This document shows, one piece after another, positions 5,356-5,679 of a stretch of 5,679 nucleotides of DNA. Positions within the stretch are counted from its first letter, which is position 1, and each line of letters begins with the position of its first letter. Source of the stretch: Planctomycetota bacterium (lineage in GTDB: Bacteria; Planctomycetota; Planctomycetia; Planctomycetales; Planctomycetaceae). Where the stretch lies: contig JAJRTM010000175.1 in the NCBI GenBank assembly GCA_024278285.1, positions 1 to 5,679 of the forward strand. The letters are read 5' to 3'. Under the pieces are notes generated by a model, which had not been told where the DNA came from, ran no database searches, and saw only the letters and a program-made list of their open reading frames with translations. Both the position numbers and the translations under genes were made by a program.

Positions 5356-5458
5356 GTAGGGTACGCTGTGCGTACCACGCGTGCAGAGTAATGTAAGCTA
5401 CAATGGCAATGTATCTCCTCTAACGTGAGTCACAATTGGTACGCACAGCGTACCCTAC
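5356..5458. repeat. REPIN: two inverted GTAG-headed REPs with 22-bp perfect arms
   Basis: The left arm 5356-5377 is GTAG followed by GGTACGCTGTGCGTACC and A. The right arm 5437-5458 is its exact reverse complement, ending in CTAC. Each arm also folds by itself: GGTACGC and GCGTACC form a 7-bp stem with a 3-nt loop. A GTAG tetranucleotide before a short palindrome, present twice in opposite orientation about 60 bp apart, is the canonical REPIN layout mobilised in trans by RAYT (Y1 HUH-type) transposases. No RAYT gene is in the window. The 59-nt centre has no visible gene or motif. Confidence 0.85.
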
Positions 5459-5521
5459 GTCTCTGGAGTCTGCGTGAAGTTCCCCAAAGTTTGTGGGCGC
5501 TGGTACGGGTTAGTGAACGTT

Positions 5522-5535
5522 GGGGATTTGTCCCC
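5522..5535 (+). repeat. Short perfect hairpin GGGGA/TCCCC
   Basis: GGGGA (5522-5526) and TCCCC (5531-5535) close a TTTG tetraloop. It lies 16 nt before the large palindrome at 5552-5632 and may belong to the same element. Confidence 0.4.
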
Positions 5536-5551
5536 TTTGATCGTCCTTGGA

Positions 5552-5632
5552 GGATTTGCCTTCGTCGGAGCCGGGTGTCGGTCACTCACGATGAGCTGGT
5601 GACTGACGCCCGGTGGAGACGTGGGCAAATCC
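5552..5632. repeat. 81-nt near-perfect palindrome able to form one long stem-loop
   Basis: Three stems share one axis. The outer stem is GGATTTGCC (5552-5560) with GGCAAATCC (5624-5632), 9 bp. The middle stem is CGTC (5563-5566) with GACG (5618-5621). The inner stem pairs 5571-5585 (CCGGGTGTCGGTCAC) with 5599-5613, 15 bp including two G-T pairs, with a 13-nt apical loop. GTCC (5543-5546) and GGAC (5633-5636) add a further outer stem with a 5-nt bulge. The regular geometry and the G-T pairs within stems suggest folding as RNA, or a mobile palindromic element. There is no reading frame worth calling across it. Confidence 0.65.
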
Positions 5633-5679
5633 GGACTTTGCCTTTGTTGGTGAGGGGAGAGGAACATTACGCTCTCGCC

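Larger units (their letters stand above)
5072..5679. other. Gene-free region packed with palindromes
   Basis: No frame here has protein character. The short frames on either strand run through the palindromes and are low-complexity. At least seven stem-loops follow one another from 5112 to 5632, listed separately where distinct. GTAGCGC occurs twice (5068-5074, overlapping the phosphotransferase stop codon, and 5091-5097), and TTGCGAGG occurs twice (5101-5108 and 5115-5122). The region is either a pile-up of small repeat elements behind the gene or contains a structured RNA. Sequence alone does not decide. Confidence 0.55.

Noticed and set aside
5543..5636. Integron attC site
   Set aside because: The fold is long enough, but I see no RYYYAAC/GTTRRRY core sites at its ends and no cassette gene or integrase.
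5455..5667. 70-codon minus-strand reading frame over the large palindrome
   Set aside because: It is Pro/Thr/Ser-rich, lies entirely on palindromic repeats and has no domain. It looks like a chance frame copied along with a repeat.

Overview
The window looks like a piece of a planctomycete chromosome, most like the Gimesia/Rubinisphaera group. This is inferred from the style of the proteins (a secreted two-part carbon-nitrogen hydrolase and a bacterial CE15-type esterase), the long intergenic stretches, weak or variable Shine-Dalgarno signals and abundant GTAG-headed palindromic repeats. No search was run, so the taxon is a guess.

Left third (1-2315, minus strand): two exported hydrolases point leftwards. 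The upstream gene (2315-1179) is a CE15-like serine esterase with a signal peptide. The downstream gene (1065-1) is a nitrilase-superfamily protein with an N-terminal beta-rich region; it is cut by the window edge, so only its first 355 residues are visible. The 113-bp gap between them holds two hairpins, one of them GTAG-headed like a REP.

Middle (2316-3345): about 1 kb without an intact gene. It holds the frameshifted 5' part of an ISL3-type transposase gene. Its homology stops where a 200-bp element with 20-bp imperfect terminal inverted repeats begins (2852-3051). Inside that element sit two inverted GTAG-headed palindromes, a REPIN layout. Scraps of broken reading frame follow.

Right of centre (3346-5071, plus strand): a LicC/PntC-type cytidylyltransferase, a 202-bp gap, then an integral-membrane CDP-alcohol phosphotransferase. 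Together they suggest a two-step pathway: a phosphorylated or phosphonate alcohol is activated to a CDP derivative, then transferred to an acceptor lipid or alcohol at the membrane. Details of the first enzyme favour 2-aminoethylphosphonate or a related headgroup, but the substrate is not proven. The second enzyme has an Ala where the CDP-AP signature usually has Arg.

Right end (5072-5679): no convincing gene, but a dense run of hairpins. These include a textbook 103-bp REPIN (5356-5458), a GTGG-headed hairpin resembling the one at 1107-1134, a long stem with 20-nt arms (5258-5335), and an 81-nt near-palindrome (5552-5632). The most unusual content of the window is this non-coding palindromic material together with the headgroup-transfer gene pair.
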